A stretch of DNA of 64,000 bases from Argyresthia goedartella. Its lineage: Eukaryota > Arthropoda > Insecta > Lepidoptera > Argyresthiidae. The stretch spans positions 5,545,501 through 5,609,500 of the forward strand of contig OX463809.1 in assembly GCA_949825045.1 (NCBI GenBank), read 5' to 3'. Positions 21,446 to 31,305 of the stretch are shown piece by piece. Positions within the stretch are counted from its first letter, which is position 1, and each line of letters begins with the position of its first letter. The translations under genes were made by a program, and so were the position numbers. The notes below the pieces were generated by a model. It saw nothing but the letters and a program-made list of their open reading frames with translations, searched no databases and had not been told where the DNA came from.

Positions 21446-21552
21446 AAGTTAAGAGCGCTGGGCGACGTTAGCAGGAATTACTGCGCATAATGTACAGCTA
21501 TTGAAAAGTGACTACTGCGCATTCAAGGCCACCGCTCATAACGTGTCGCGCG
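21446..21552. mobile_element. Short palindromic MITE, copy 1 (partial left end)
   Basis: The sequence GAGCGCTGGGCGACGTTAGC through GGCCACCGCTCATAACGTG is shared with the complete copy at 31533-31645, including the TGAAAAGT and CTGCGCATTCAAG core. The left outer end is worn, and the right end retains the GTCGCGCG terminus. Confidence 0.75.
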
Positions 21553-21659
21553 ACGTATACACTGTCTCCCAGTAGCCCACCATAAATTTCATCATTGGAT
21601 GATATATAGCTTTATGCTTTTTCGATACGGGGTGGCAGAGGCACAGTTGTGCCCACTTT

Positions 21660-21723
21660 TAGATAATTAAGTCCATTTTGCATGACATATCCCCCTGTCA
21701 TGCAAAATGGACTTAATTATCTA
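21660..21723. repeat. Perfect 28-bp hairpin, 8-nt loop
   Basis: Arms 21660-21687 and 21696-21723 are exact reverse complements around the loop TATCCCCC. No mismatch is present, which implies recent formation or maintenance. Confidence 0.95.
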
Positions 21724-21728
21724 TTCCA

Positions 21729-21758
21729 TCCTTAGTGGCCCATCGCGGCCACTAAGGA
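21729..21758. repeat. Perfect 12-bp hairpin, 6-nt loop
   Basis: TCCTTAGTGGCC (21729-21740) and its exact complement (21747-21758) flank CATCGC. It lies only 5 bp after the 28-bp hairpin. Confidence 0.9.
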
Positions 21759-22019
21759 AGTTTCCCCACGATGTCCTATGGAGATATGAAGGTTTCCTCA
21801 CGATAAAACTTGGACTTTAATGGAGTAAAAACCGCTTTTTCGTAAACAAAACTGTGCACGTCTAAACAGGTCAGCACCTGACTGCACCTGTCGCTACCTG
21901 CACCGTGGGGGTGTTCCTGACTGTGGGATTCTACGGGATGTCCTCGCCAAATGAAAGTCTTGATTTGCAGTAGTTCCGTATCCCGGAGTAGTTGCTTGTT
22001 CCGTTGATCGCCGCGCAAA

Positions 22020-22510
22020 GAGGCCGATTTCTTCTTCATAATCTTCTCACGCACCCTTTCTGGGGCGTGGGGAGTCGGGGTCAGGTCGACGGACCTCTTC
22101 CCGAAGAATTGCCTCCTGTGGACAGGTCATCGGATGGCCCCTGCGGGCGGTGGTCTTGATGTGGCGCTGGTGTGCAGTGGGTGATCGCCGGCTAGGCAAC
22201 CAGGTCGCGTGGCAGGCGGCGGCGGTCGGGCGGGCGCGCGTGGTGCGGCGCCAGTTCGGCGATGTGCGGAAGATGTGAAGCATCCGCACGCGCGAACATG
22301 CCCTTCGCCAGCCTCTGGACAAACTGGTCCACGGTTTCCCATCTTAGGTCCCTCTGGATTGTCGCGTTCCTCACGTAGCGGGGGGCGCCGACGATGGTAC
22401 GCAGAGAGAGGTTCTGTTGGGCTCGGAGTCTCCGTTTGTTCGTCTCCGAGCACAGGGCGTACCATGCCGGAGCCGCGTAGGTGAGGCGGGATCTCACCGA
22501 GGCCGATTTC
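22020..22510 (-). mobile_element. Jockey-like element, 5'-truncated copy 1 with 12-bp target duplication
   Basis: Body about 22032-22498, flanked by GAGGCCGATTTC at 22020-22031 and again at 22499-22510. It contains only the 3' end of ORF2 and the 3' UTR, and is almost identical to the corresponding part of the full-length copy at 23283-28309. One internal 10-bp deletion lies near 22115. RT C-terminal residues are readable (RSRLTYAAPAWYALCSETNKRRLR, spanning into the 5' junction). Confidence 0.88.
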
Positions 22511-23271
22511 AATCAATCAAGAATTCATCTCACGCACCCATTCTGGGGCGTGGGGAGTCAGGGTCAGATCATCGGATCTCTTCCTGAAGAAGCGCCTCTG
22601 TCCACTCCTATGGACAGGTCATCGGGGGGCCCTCGCGGGCGGTGGAGATCTTCTCACGAGGGGTGTTCCGTTGTATGATCGCCGGCTAGGCAACCAGGTC
22701 GCGTGGCAGGCGGCGGCGGTCGGGCGGGCGCGCGTGGTGCGGCGCCATGTCGCGGATATGCGGATGTTGCGAGCTATCCGCACGCGCAAACATGCCCTTC
22801 GCCAGCCTCTGGACAAACTGGTCCACTGGTTCCCATCTGAGGTCCCTCTGGATCGGTGCATTCCTCACGTAGCGGGGGGCGTCGACGATGGTACGCAAAG
22901 AGAGGTTCTCTTGAGCTCGGAGTCTCCGTTTGTTCATCTCCGAGCACAGGGCGTACCATGCCGGGGCCGCGTAGGTGAGGCGGGATCTCACGTAGCACTT
23001 GTAGATCCCGAGCTTCGCCCTCAGAGGGAGGCTGGAGTCGAGAAGTGGACGCAGCTTGGCGCGTGCCACCTTGACCTGGTTGACGACGTTGTCGACATGT
23101 TGCTTCATGGTGAGCCGGCGATCGATGGTCACTCCCAGGTACTTCACCTGCGGAGACCACGCGATGTCCTGTCCTTGGAGCTGGAGTGGTGGTGGAAGGG
23201 GGGACTGGCCTGTGATGAGCGCCTGCGTCTTCCCAACGTTGACGGACAACCGCCACTTGGTTTGACGGACA
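22511..23271 (-). mobile_element. Jockey-like element, 5'-truncated copy 2
   Basis: The 3' tail region is at 22511-22527 (AATC-type repeats), then 3' UTR and the last 187 codons of RT (22686-23249, beginning MSVNVGKTQALITGQ). It is more diverged from the full-length copy than copy 1 is, so it is older. Its inferred target duplication is the core GCCGATTT shared by the left flank (22503-22509 region) and the sequence reused as target by copy 3. A small 5' duplication (GACGGACAACCGCC twice, 23240-23277) marks its truncated end. Confidence 0.8.
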
Positions 23272-23451
23272 ACCGCCGATTTCTCTTCATAGTCATCTCA
23301 CGCACCCCTTCTGGGGCGTGGGGAGTCGGGGTCAGGTCGACGGACCTCTTCCCGAAGAATCGCCTCTGTCCACTCCTGTGGACAGGTCATCGGATGGCCC
23401 CTGCGGGCGGTGGTCTTCTTGTGGCGCTGGTGTGCAGTGGGTGATCGCCGG

Positions 23452-25191
23452 CTAGGCAACCAGGTCGCGTGGCAGGCGGCGGCGGTCGGGCGGGCGCGCG
23501 TGGTGCGGCGCCAGTTCGGCGATGTGCGGAAGGTGTGATGCATCCGCACGCGCGAACATGCCCTTCGCCAGCCTCTGGACAAACTGGTCCACGGTTTCCC
23601 ATCTTAGGTCCCTCTGGATTGTCGCGTTCCTCACGTAGCGGGGGGCGCCGACGATGGTACGCAGAGAGAGGTTCTCTTGGGCTCGGAGTCTCCGTTTGTT
23701 CGTCTCCGAGCACAGGGCGTACCATGCCGGAGCCGCGTAGGTGAGGCGGGATCTCACGTAGGTCTTGTAGATCCCAAGCTTCGCCCTCAGAGGGAGGCTG
23801 GAGTCGAAAAGTGGACGCAGCTTGGCGCGTGCCACCTTGACCTGGCTGACGACGTTGTCGACGTGTTGCTTCATGGTGAGCCGGCGATCAATGGTCACTC
23901 CCAGGTACTTCACCTGCGAAGACCACTCGATGTGCTGTCCCTGGAGCTGGAGCGATGGCGGAAGGAGACTCTGGCCTGTGATGAGCGCCTGCGTTTTCCC
24001 AACATTGACGGACAGTCGCCACTTGGCGAGCCAGTCGGGCAAGATGTCCAGGGTGCGCTGCAGTTTGATGGCAGCGTGCGGAGCCTGGAACGACGACGCA
24101 TAGTAGGCTGCGTCGTCTGCAAAGAGTGCCAGCTGGGCACCCGGCCCGACGGGGATGTCGTCCGTGTATCGGGCGTAGCAGGCGGGAGACAGGCAGGAGC
24201 CCTGGGGGACGCCGGCTGCGACGGGATGTTCCTCGGAGACGGCGTCTTCCACCATCACTCGGAAGCGGCGATTCTTCAGGAAAGAGGCGATTGTCTTGAC
24301 CGTTCTTCTTGGGGCAGGGGACGTCGACAGCTTGTACAGCAACCCCTCGTGCCATACTCTGTCGAACGCCTTCTCCATATCCAGAAGTACTGCGACAGTG
24401 TATTCTTTTTTGTTCAAACAGACCGTCATGTCATTCAGTACTCTGGTGAGCTGAAGCGTCGTAGAATGCTCGGGCCTGAAGCCGAACTGTTCCGGGCGCG
24501 GCTGGATGTGGGGCAGTAACTTCGCTAACAGGAGCTTCTCAAACACCTTTGAGATGGTGCTCAGTAGGGTGATCGGCCGATAGCTCTCAGGCAGCTTGGT
24601 GTCCTTGCCCGGCTTGGGCAACATGATAACCAAGCCCTCCTTCCATTGGGTTGGAAAGTGACCCGTGCGCAAGATACCGTTAAACAGGCGCGTAACGGCC
24701 ACCACAGTGCGTGGCGGCAAATGTAACAGCGCCGTGTTGGGTATTCGGTCTGCGCCCGGGGCTTTCCTGGGCTTGGTACGTCGGAATGCACGCACAATCT
24801 GGCCGGGCGTGACGACGATGGGGTCCTCTTCGGGAGCTATCGGCGTGGCGAAGTACTCTCGCAGGTGTCTCTCGACTGTTGCGACGTGCTCCACATCATC
24901 CGTTGGGTTCGGCTTGAATTGCTTCTCGAGGCATTCGGCGAAGATCTCCGCACGGTCTTGGGCTCGGAATCTTGGTAGGCCGTCGCTGCCCAGGATTGGT
25001 CGAACAGGAGCAGGAGTGGTCGACAAAGCATAGGGATAGGCATAGGCGATGCACGGAGGGGACGTGGTCGCCCATGGAGTCGACGTGGCGTTCCCAAGAT
25101 TCTTCAGCGTGGATTCTTCAGTTGGCGCTTCAGCTCTGCCGTCATGGCGTTGAGCCTGGTCTTCATCGTGGGGCAGCGGGTTTGCTGCCAC
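23452..25191 (-). pseudogene. Jockey-like reverse transcriptase (copy 3)
   Basis: 579 codons in one frame carry RT from PAPVRPILGSDGLPRF through TKPRKAPGADRIPN, SYRPITLLSTISKVFEKLL, LDMEKAFDRVWH, AGVPQGSCLSPACY and the catalytic FADD to the thumb and C-terminus (QRDLRWETVDQFVQRLA). The RT domain itself is intact. The first about 55 codons of this frame are not real. The true linker (SWERHVDSMGDHVPS) is readable in a third frame at about 25030-25110, so two frameshifts separate the endonuclease from RT. Confidence 0.88.
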
Positions 25192-26108
25192 TGCTTCCGG
25201 AGAGCGCGCTTATCGCAGATGAGTGCGCGTAGCTCAGCAGGAAGAGGATTGGGCTTCCCCCCGCGAGCTACGGTGTGCGATGATAGGTCGAGCGCGTCTC
25301 GGATCTGGGTAGTTAGCAGCGATGCCAGGCGGTCAACGTCTTCCGGCTGGTTGACGGGGCAACTGGTGGAGGGTTGGTCTAGGGCGGCGGTGAAGGCGCC
25401 CCACTGGTAGCGGCGACGTGATGCTGGCGGAGATACCCGGGTGGGCAGATCCGCCAGGACGAGAAGAACAGGCCTGTGGTCCGAAGGGAGGTCAGGGAGA
25501 ACCTCCTGGCTCGGCGGTGTCCGGAGACCTCTGACGACCACGACGTCGATGATGTCCCATCCGGCCCGCGTGTCGAAGTGGGTGGGCTCGTCGGGACCGA
25601 TGACGTCGTAGTTGTGGCTCACGGAGTCGGCATGGATGGCGCGTCCAGCTGGGCACACCCTGGTGGAGTTCCAGGCGGTGTGCTTGGCGTTGAGGTCGCC
25701 GGCGACAAGTGTCGGGTGCGGCGACTGTAGCAGCCCCCGTAGCTCGGCGGTGCGGATTGGTGTACTGGGGGGCTTGTAGGCGGCGTAGAGTCGCAGCACC
25801 TCGCCGGCGACCTGGAGGTCGACGCCCAAAGCATACAGGGATGAATACTCCTGGGCGTCGACGAGCTGGTGGACGATCTTCCTGCCGACGATGACTGCCA
25901 AGCCTCGAAAGGTCCGGCCGCTGGAGGTCTTCTCGTCCTTGCGGTAGACGAAGTAGCCGGGCAGCGACAGCTTGTCGTTACCGGCTAGGTGTGTCTCGCT
26001 GATGAGCATCACGTCGACGCGGTAGTCCCTCAGGAACACGTGGAGCAGCCGCTTCTTCCCTGTCAGCGACTGCGCGTTCCAGTGGACGACCCTGAGCGGC
26101 TCATGCAT
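25104..26108 (-). pseudogene. Jockey-like endonuclease (copy 3)
   Basis: 334 codons from MHEPLRVVHWNAQSLTGKKR, with ISETHLAG, VAGDLNAKHTAWNS and LPSDHRPVLLVL motifs, form a complete endonuclease domain. Translation runs into a stop at LKRQLKNPR. A 14-bp near-duplicate (CTGAAGAATC, starts 14 bp apart) sits exactly at this break (about 25097-25120). The start codon overlaps the ORF1 stop, suggesting termination-reinitiation. Confidence 0.87.
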
Positions 26109-28281
26109 TGCGGAGCAGAGCGGTGAGTCTGCCCAGGGCAGTGGGGTCGCTGAGGAGGGCGAGCAGGGCTGTGAGGTGCCCCAAGTCCTGCTGCCCTATC
26201 GCCGCAGCCGGAGTGGCGGCGCCAGCGGCGGCCGCAGTCTCGCTGGCGGCGAGAGTAGCCGCCGCGGCGCCGGCGGCAGGTGGAGCCGTCGCCTTCTTCT
26301 TCCCCCCCCGCTTCGTCATCTGCCTGGGGGCTCCGTCGTTCGCCTGCGCCATAAGCGAGGCGGGCGCCGTTGGTTCCTGCAGATCGGGACGAGGCAGAGG
26401 GGGAGGCTGCACCTTCTTGGGCCCGGGCGCGTTGGTGAGCGCCACAGTGCCGGCCTTCTTGTTCCGCGCCTCCTGGCGGAACACGGGGCACGTCGCATTA
26501 TTTGCCGTGTGCGGGCCACCGCAGTTGGCGCACGTCGGCGGCTGGTCTTTCGGGCGGGGGCATTCCCGCGCCGAGTGGGGACCGCCGCAACGTACGCACG
26601 CTAGGGGGCGGTGGCACATATGCGACGAGTGCCGGAATTGCTGGCACCTGTGGCACTGGGCCGGGCCCTGTTTCGAGCGCCAGGCCTCGATCTTCACCCC
26701 CGGCATGTACAAGAGCTCCGTGATCTCGTACACAGCGCCGGGGGCACGGTCTGGATTCTTCTTCAGGCTGGCGAAGAAGATGCAGCCGGGTCTTCCTTTG
26801 CGCGCCCGGATCTGCTTACAGTACTCGGCCTCCACACCGAGTTCTGCATGCGCCGCGACTATCTTCTCCGGCGCGGTGTTAGAAGGCAGCCCGCGGATCG
26901 CCACCTTCTGGGTCTTGTCGGCCGGCAACGAGTATGAGAACCACCTCACGCCGTGGTCCTTCTCCAGCCTGCACAGGTAACGTTGCACAAGCCGGTACTC
27001 GTCTTCGGCCGTTGGGGTAAAGCGCACACCCTTTTGGTAGGCGCGCGCGCTGGGAGCCCGGCCGAGCTCGCTGGCTATCGCCCTGAAGTGGTCGGCCCAG
27101 TTGGGTAGGACCTCCACAATAAGGGGCGGATAGCGCGGCTGGCGGGGCTGCTGTGGCGCAGCGCCTCCCGACGGGGCGGCGGTGGTGGTGGCAATCGCGG
27201 CTGCGGTTTGGGCGGCGGCAATGGCAGGCGGCGTTGGGCGGGCGGGCGGCATTGGGCGGGCGGGCCCTATCGCGGGTGCGGTGGCGTGCGGGTTCGCAGG
27301 CGCAGCGGCGGGGCGCGTAGGGCGGGCGGGCACAGTCGCGGCGGTGGGCGGGTTCGCGGGCGCGGCGGCGGGGCGCGTAGGGCGGGCGGGCACTATCGCG
27401 GGCGCTGCGGCGGAGCGCGTGGGGCGGGCGGGCACTCGCGACGTGGTCGCCGACGGGGCGGGCGGACGCGCGGTTGGCGGCACCGGGTGCCTCACTGAAC
27501 GGGGGGGGGACGCGGTGCTGGGGCGCGGTGCCCCAGACACGGTGGATGCGGTCGCGGCCGCCGCGGCAAACGACACTGTAGGAGAGCACTTATTAGGTAA
27601 AACACTCGTACCTGTTTGTGTTGAAGCACTCTCATAGTCACTCGCGGCGGCGGACAGTCCAGGGGCGGGGGCGGCCGCCTGAAGCGCGCCCGTCCAGGGC
27701 GACAGCGACGGCATGTCGAGGCCCGTCTTCCTCGGCGGCGGCTGGTTCGTCGGTGGCGGGGTCGGCGAGTCCGCAAGCTGGACTCGCTTTCCATCTCCTC
27801 GGAGACGCAGCTCGTCGCTCGGGCTTTCGCTACGCGGGCGCCTCGTCCCGCGGGTTGGTGGCAGCACCAAAGGCCGCGTTTTTGCCTGCTCCACTAATTG
27901 CGCGTCGAGGAGCTCGGCGTCGATACAAGCCGTGGGCTTGCCCGACAGGGCAGCGCGGCTTGCGGCGACGTATGCCTCCATGGCACGAAGTAGGCCCGCC
28001 GAAAAAAGGTTGGCTTGAGCGGCCCGAATTAAATATAATTCGTCCAGCTCAAGCTCTGCCCTCGGGGACACAGGACGCCGCACCACGGGCGACCCGTACT
28101 CCGTCGACGTGGAGATAGGGAGCAGGCCTTCTAGTGATGCCGATCGCTGCGCGCGGCGCCGGCGCGGGGTTTCACCCAGCGGCGGGCTGTTCGCTATCAC
28201 GGCATCGTCACTGTCACTAGCACAAACACTTACAATGTCACTGGCACTGTAGCCCTTAGAAGGGCTTTTGGGCTCGTCCAT
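26101..28281 (-). CDS. Jockey-like ORF1, gag-like protein with PRE_C2HC region
   Basis: 726 aa, uninterrupted. The N-terminal 130 residues are Ser/Asp-rich then helical. Residues about 265-350 are a Pro/Ala/Arg tandem repeat (ARPTRPAAAPAN and variants). An RRM/PRE_C2HC-like domain (VAIRGLPSNTAPEKI, about residue 440) leads into three zinc knuckles (CHRCQQFRHSSHMC, CVRCGGPHSAREC, CANCGGPHTANNATC). The last 120 residues are Ala-rich. This is the gag architecture of jockey-clade elements, which target the RNA-protein particle to the nucleus. The start at 28281 lies in a hairpin 28 bp from the element's 5' end. Confidence 0.87.
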   Translation of the reverse strand: MDEPKSPSKGYSASDIVSVCASDSDDAVIANSPPLGETPRRRRAQRSASLEGLLPISTSTEYGSPVVRRPVSPRAELELDELYLIRAAQANLFSAGLLRAMEAYVAASRAALSGKPTACIDAELLDAQLVEQAKTRPLVLPPTRGTRRPRSESPSDELRLRGDGKRVQLADSPTPPPTNQPPPRKTGLDMPSLSPWTGALQAAAPAPGLSAAASDYESASTQTGTSVLPNKCSPTVSFAAAAATASTVSGAPRPSTASPPRSVRHPVPPTARPPAPSATTSRVPARPTRSAAAPAIVPARPTRPAAAPANPPTAATVPARPTRPAAAPANPHATAPAIGPARPMPPARPTPPAIAAAQTAAAIATTTAAPSGGAAPQQPRQPRYPPLIVEVLPNWADHFRAIASELGRAPSARAYQKGVRFTPTAEDEYRLVQRYLCRLEKDHGVRWFSYSLPADKTQKVAIRGLPSNTAPEKIVAAHAELGVEAEYCKQIRARKGRPGCIFFASLKKNPDRAPGAVYEITELLYMPGVKIEAWRSKQGPAQCHRCQQFRHSSHMCHRPLACVRCGGPHSARECPRPKDQPPTCANCGGPHTANNATCPVFRQEARNKKAGTVALTNAPGPKKVQPPPLPRPDLQEPTAPASLMAQANDGAPRQMTKRGGKKKATAPPAAGAAAATLAASETAAAAGAATPAAAIGQQDLGHLTALLALLSDPTALGRLTALLRNA

Positions 28282-28302
28282 AGCGGCGGGCTATGGACGA
28301 GC
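28272..28302. promoter_or_regulatory. Perfect 13-bp hairpin over the ORF1 start codon
   Basis: GCTCGTCCATAGC (28272-28284) is repeated inverted at 28290-28302 around GGCGG. The ORF1 initiator (28279-28281) is inside one arm, and the whole structure is within the first 40 nt of the element RNA. A role in translation or in RNA recognition is inference. Confidence 0.6.
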
Positions 28303-28320
28303 TGGCGTCACCGCCGATTT

Positions 28321-28689
28321 GCTTCCGGCACCTGTTTATATAGGTGAGGTGTGGCCTATACCTAATCGCGGATATCTATTCTGTCGCGAACAAAAACCAA
28401 CACAGCAGAACAGCTGGTCAATAATTCCGCCATCTTGACAAACAAGACACTCACTAAACAAGCTTTCTCGGTTGCCTAAATTGATCACATAATATACGCC
28501 ATGCCTATCCCTGCTAAGACGCTAAAATCAGTTTTGTGGTAACGATTTTTATAATCATGTGTTAAACAATGCTTAAAGTTTTTTGTGGTAAGACGGCTGA
28601 TGTTGTATTATTGTGTGTGTCTTCCAAAAAGCAAAATTTTATAGATTTTCAAAAAATCATATCTGAAATACTATTGAGTACCGACACCT
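28321..28689. other. Flank of the jockey-like insertion, no gene seen
   Basis: GC content drops back to background after the first about 60 bp. No ORF or repeat structure was recognised. This is the pre-insertion flank of the nested jockey-like copies. Confidence 0.5.
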
Positions 28690-29610
28690 TTTAGACCGAC
28701 TTATAGCTATAGAAAGAGCCCAACGTTCCATACTAAAAGTTATGACCCAGAAGCCCAAAAGGTTTCCCACTACGGACCTTTATAAGGAATGCCGGGTGCT
28801 AACTGTCAGACAGCTATTTGTATTGCGCATATGCCTGTTAATGCACCGCAAAACCATTAACGCCGCAAACTACCACAATCTCTTAACGAAAAGAGTTTTT
28901 AGAGTACCTGTCCCGTCAACTAAAACAACCTTTGCTCAAAGATTCCCCTGGTTCCTCCACCCATACACTTATAACCAAGCTGCCAATTCTTGCGACATAA
29001 AACAAGCTTCAGTACCTACAAGAAGCAAAAAAGTATTTAAGAGTGTGGCTTCTTAGTTTAAATTATGCTTAAACGGAGAGGTTATTTAAAATAATTTGAA
29101 ATTACAAATTCATTATTTAATATAAATATTATTTGTATGAAATATATATTCTGAATATATGTATGTTTAGTTTATATTTATTACTTCTCAATTTATATCC
29201 ATATATTTATTATATTCTAACTTATTTAGTCTAGGAAATCAGATAATCTTAGCAATGAGAGCAGTTAATAAACGTTTTATTCTTGTTTTTTTATAGTTTT
29301 CAGTATTTTAAAACAAATTACCTAATAGATAATCTCCATAATAAAATAACTATTAAGTTAAGTTGAATTACTTACCTACCGACTTTATGTTAAAATTTGT
29401 TACCTACTAGAGTTATATTGTAAACTTTTATGCCACCTTTCTATTATAAGCTGCCTACCGTCCCCTGCGATACGGGCGTTGCCTAGTGTAGAGGACACCG
29501 AAGACCAGAAAAGTCACTCTTACACCACTTACTTTAATCATGTGTCTAATAACTGTCAGTTATTTTATATGTTATGGTGATAATAAATACTTTTTACTTT
29601 TTACTTTTAC
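28690..29610 (+). mobile_element. Family A non-LTR element, 3' fragment
   Basis: Only the ORF2 C-terminus (LIAIERAQRSILKVM then QKPKRFPTTDLYKECRVLTVRQ, stop at 29056) and the 3' UTR remain, ending in AATAAATAC and TTTTTAC repeats near 29585-29610. The peptide aligns with residues near the end of the intact ORF at 1538-4492 (KPFRYPTTSLYEYCGVLSVRK). Confidence 0.8.
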
Positions 29611-30966
29611 GTGTTTAAAATTACCCAAACTATCTACCAAAAATCCAAAAGCCCTAGCAAACCAGCCGTTTTCTAAAGTCTAGCCGGGACTGCCACAGAT
29701 TAATAAAACTCTTTGGGGGGACTATACCTATGTTCCAAAATTACATCCCGAAAGTCTGATCTTGTCGGGAGCCGGACTGTCAAAAAATCGTTGTGTGCCA
29801 CCGTGTAGGGAACCGACGCCGTGAGTAGGGAACATTCCGCGCTGTTACTAACGGTTATCTCATTGCCTATCTCTTTCTAGTATATTTCAAAATGTACAGG
29901 AATGACCAGGATAGCTAATGAATGAATGATACCCACTCACACAACACATTCATAAAACACCCACCCTACTCATTCATTTCCAAAGTTGTAGTTACGTACG
30001 AGGGAAGGTTCTCTGTATGACTTAAAAAGATGGTTTGTGGAAAATAAATGTATTGAAGACAACTTATTTTTGTATTTCTTATAGTTATGTAGACGTGATG
30101 GCGAATCATTTAAAGCAAACTTTATGACTATCTATTGCTTTTAATATAATATATTTCAGTAAATCAAGTACAATTTAGGGTACTGCAGATAGAACAAAAC
30201 ATTTTAGCTGGAATCCTAAGGTAAAGTATTCTAATAAGATTATTATTCTAATACGAAATAAGGGTGATTAGAATCGGAGAAATTCAGAAAAAATAATACA
30301 TTGGCGCATTGAAACCCATGTGTGCCACCTTGTCGGGAGCCGGCGCTGGCACTCAACGGCCATCTTAAAAAAATGGCCGATTGCAGAAGGGATAAACATG
30401 CGGAATAAAAAAAGATCAAGCAACTTGTACATTGCCATTGACACGCTTTTCCTAAAATAATCTATATTCTATAAGTAGGTAGTCGATATTGTTATTTCGG
30501 TTCGTTTCTCAGATAAACGAAACTCCTGAACTTCGTACTATTCTTAGTATGGAAAAGCAGGGCAGTTCAGTTTAGGTCCTGCAATAAGAGTTGGTAGCGA
30601 CCCCCCATGGTTCGGTCGGTTTGCATCTAGTTGGCCTATCTGACAATCTATTTACGATAATATCGAAAAGGACTAGTTTCCAGGGCCGTCAGGGACAGAT
30701 TGAAAAAATTAAGTTGTATCCATAGTCTTCGATCTATTTTCATCTATTCTTTCAATCCACAGACTATATTAGTATCTCTGTGGACTGGAGTCTTAATAGT
30801 CTATATTAGTCTGTGGACTATATTTGATTCATCGTTTCCGTCAATGAGGAAGAAAACATATGTTTAGTAGGTCTGTGGTTTCCGTATTTTAATTTAAGTC
30901 TGTGATCGTTTCTTCGCTTCGTTCGTTCGCATCGCACAGAAACAAATTTTGCAACCGCAGACATAA
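29611..30966. other. Non-coding region with short repeats
   Basis: TGTCGGGAGCCGG occurs at about 29766 and again at about 30333, each time close to TGTGTGCCACC, hinting at two pieces of one dispersed repeat. An inverted pair CCACAGACTATATTAG / CTATATTAGTCTGTGG lies at about 30757-30830. No gene was found. Confidence 0.45.
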
Positions 30967-31200
30967 TGGCCGCTCTACACTCGCGCGTGACGTCGCGCGC
31001 GAAGCCGCGAAACGTGAGTGTGGATGCCGTTCGCGTGTTATTGTCGCAGTCGCGGCTGTATCCGCAAGTTGTCGGTTTTTTGCCCGCGACGAGCGCGACC
31101 TAGACTGTGAACGGCTGCGAGTGTGGATAGGGCAGTATGTCGCGCGGTGAAATCGCGGCGCGAACCTCGTGCGACGTCGCGCGCGATGTGTGGAGCCCGC
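30967..31200. mobile_element. CpG-rich foldback MITE
   Basis: About 230 bp of strongly CpG-rich DNA in an AT-rich context. Its ends are imperfect inverted repeats (CTACACTCGCGCGTGACGTC at 30975 versus the complement of GCGACGTCGCGCGCGATGTG ending near 31190). It sits about 100 bp upstream of the SNRNP35 start codon and so could overlap its promoter. An 82-codon ORF across it is a by-product of base composition. Confidence 0.6.
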
Positions 31201-31305
31201 ATAAGAAGTGAAGTTTGATGAATGAAGTTTACTAATAATTATTAGGCATCTAGCTAGATTGATATTCGTGCGTGGGAAGACTATTTAAATATAATAGAAA
31301 ATAGA

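Larger units (their letters stand above)
23272..28320 (-). mobile_element. Jockey-like element, full-length copy 3 with 11-bp target duplication
   Basis: ACCGCCGATTT occurs at 23272-23282 and at 28310-28320, bracketing a 5027-bp element (23283-28309). It is GC-rich and holds a short 5' UTR, ORF1 with PRE_C2HC-type knuckles, and an EN-RT ORF2. The ORF1 stop and ORF2 start overlap as ATGCATGA (26101-26108). ORF2 is broken in the EN-RT linker. Confidence 0.9.

Noticed and set aside
25097..25120. A single 14-bp duplication as the sole cause of the ORF2 break
   Set aside because: Removing it joins the endonuclease and RT frames, but the natural linker lies in a third frame. Two separate indels explain the data better.
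26108..28118. Long plus-strand ORFs opposite the jockey-like ORF1
   Set aside because: They are antisense shadows of a very GC-rich gene; zinc knuckles are found only on the minus strand.
30902..31150. 82-codon ORF upstream of SNRNP35
   Set aside because: It lies across a CpG-rich inverted-repeat element and has no recognisable domain.
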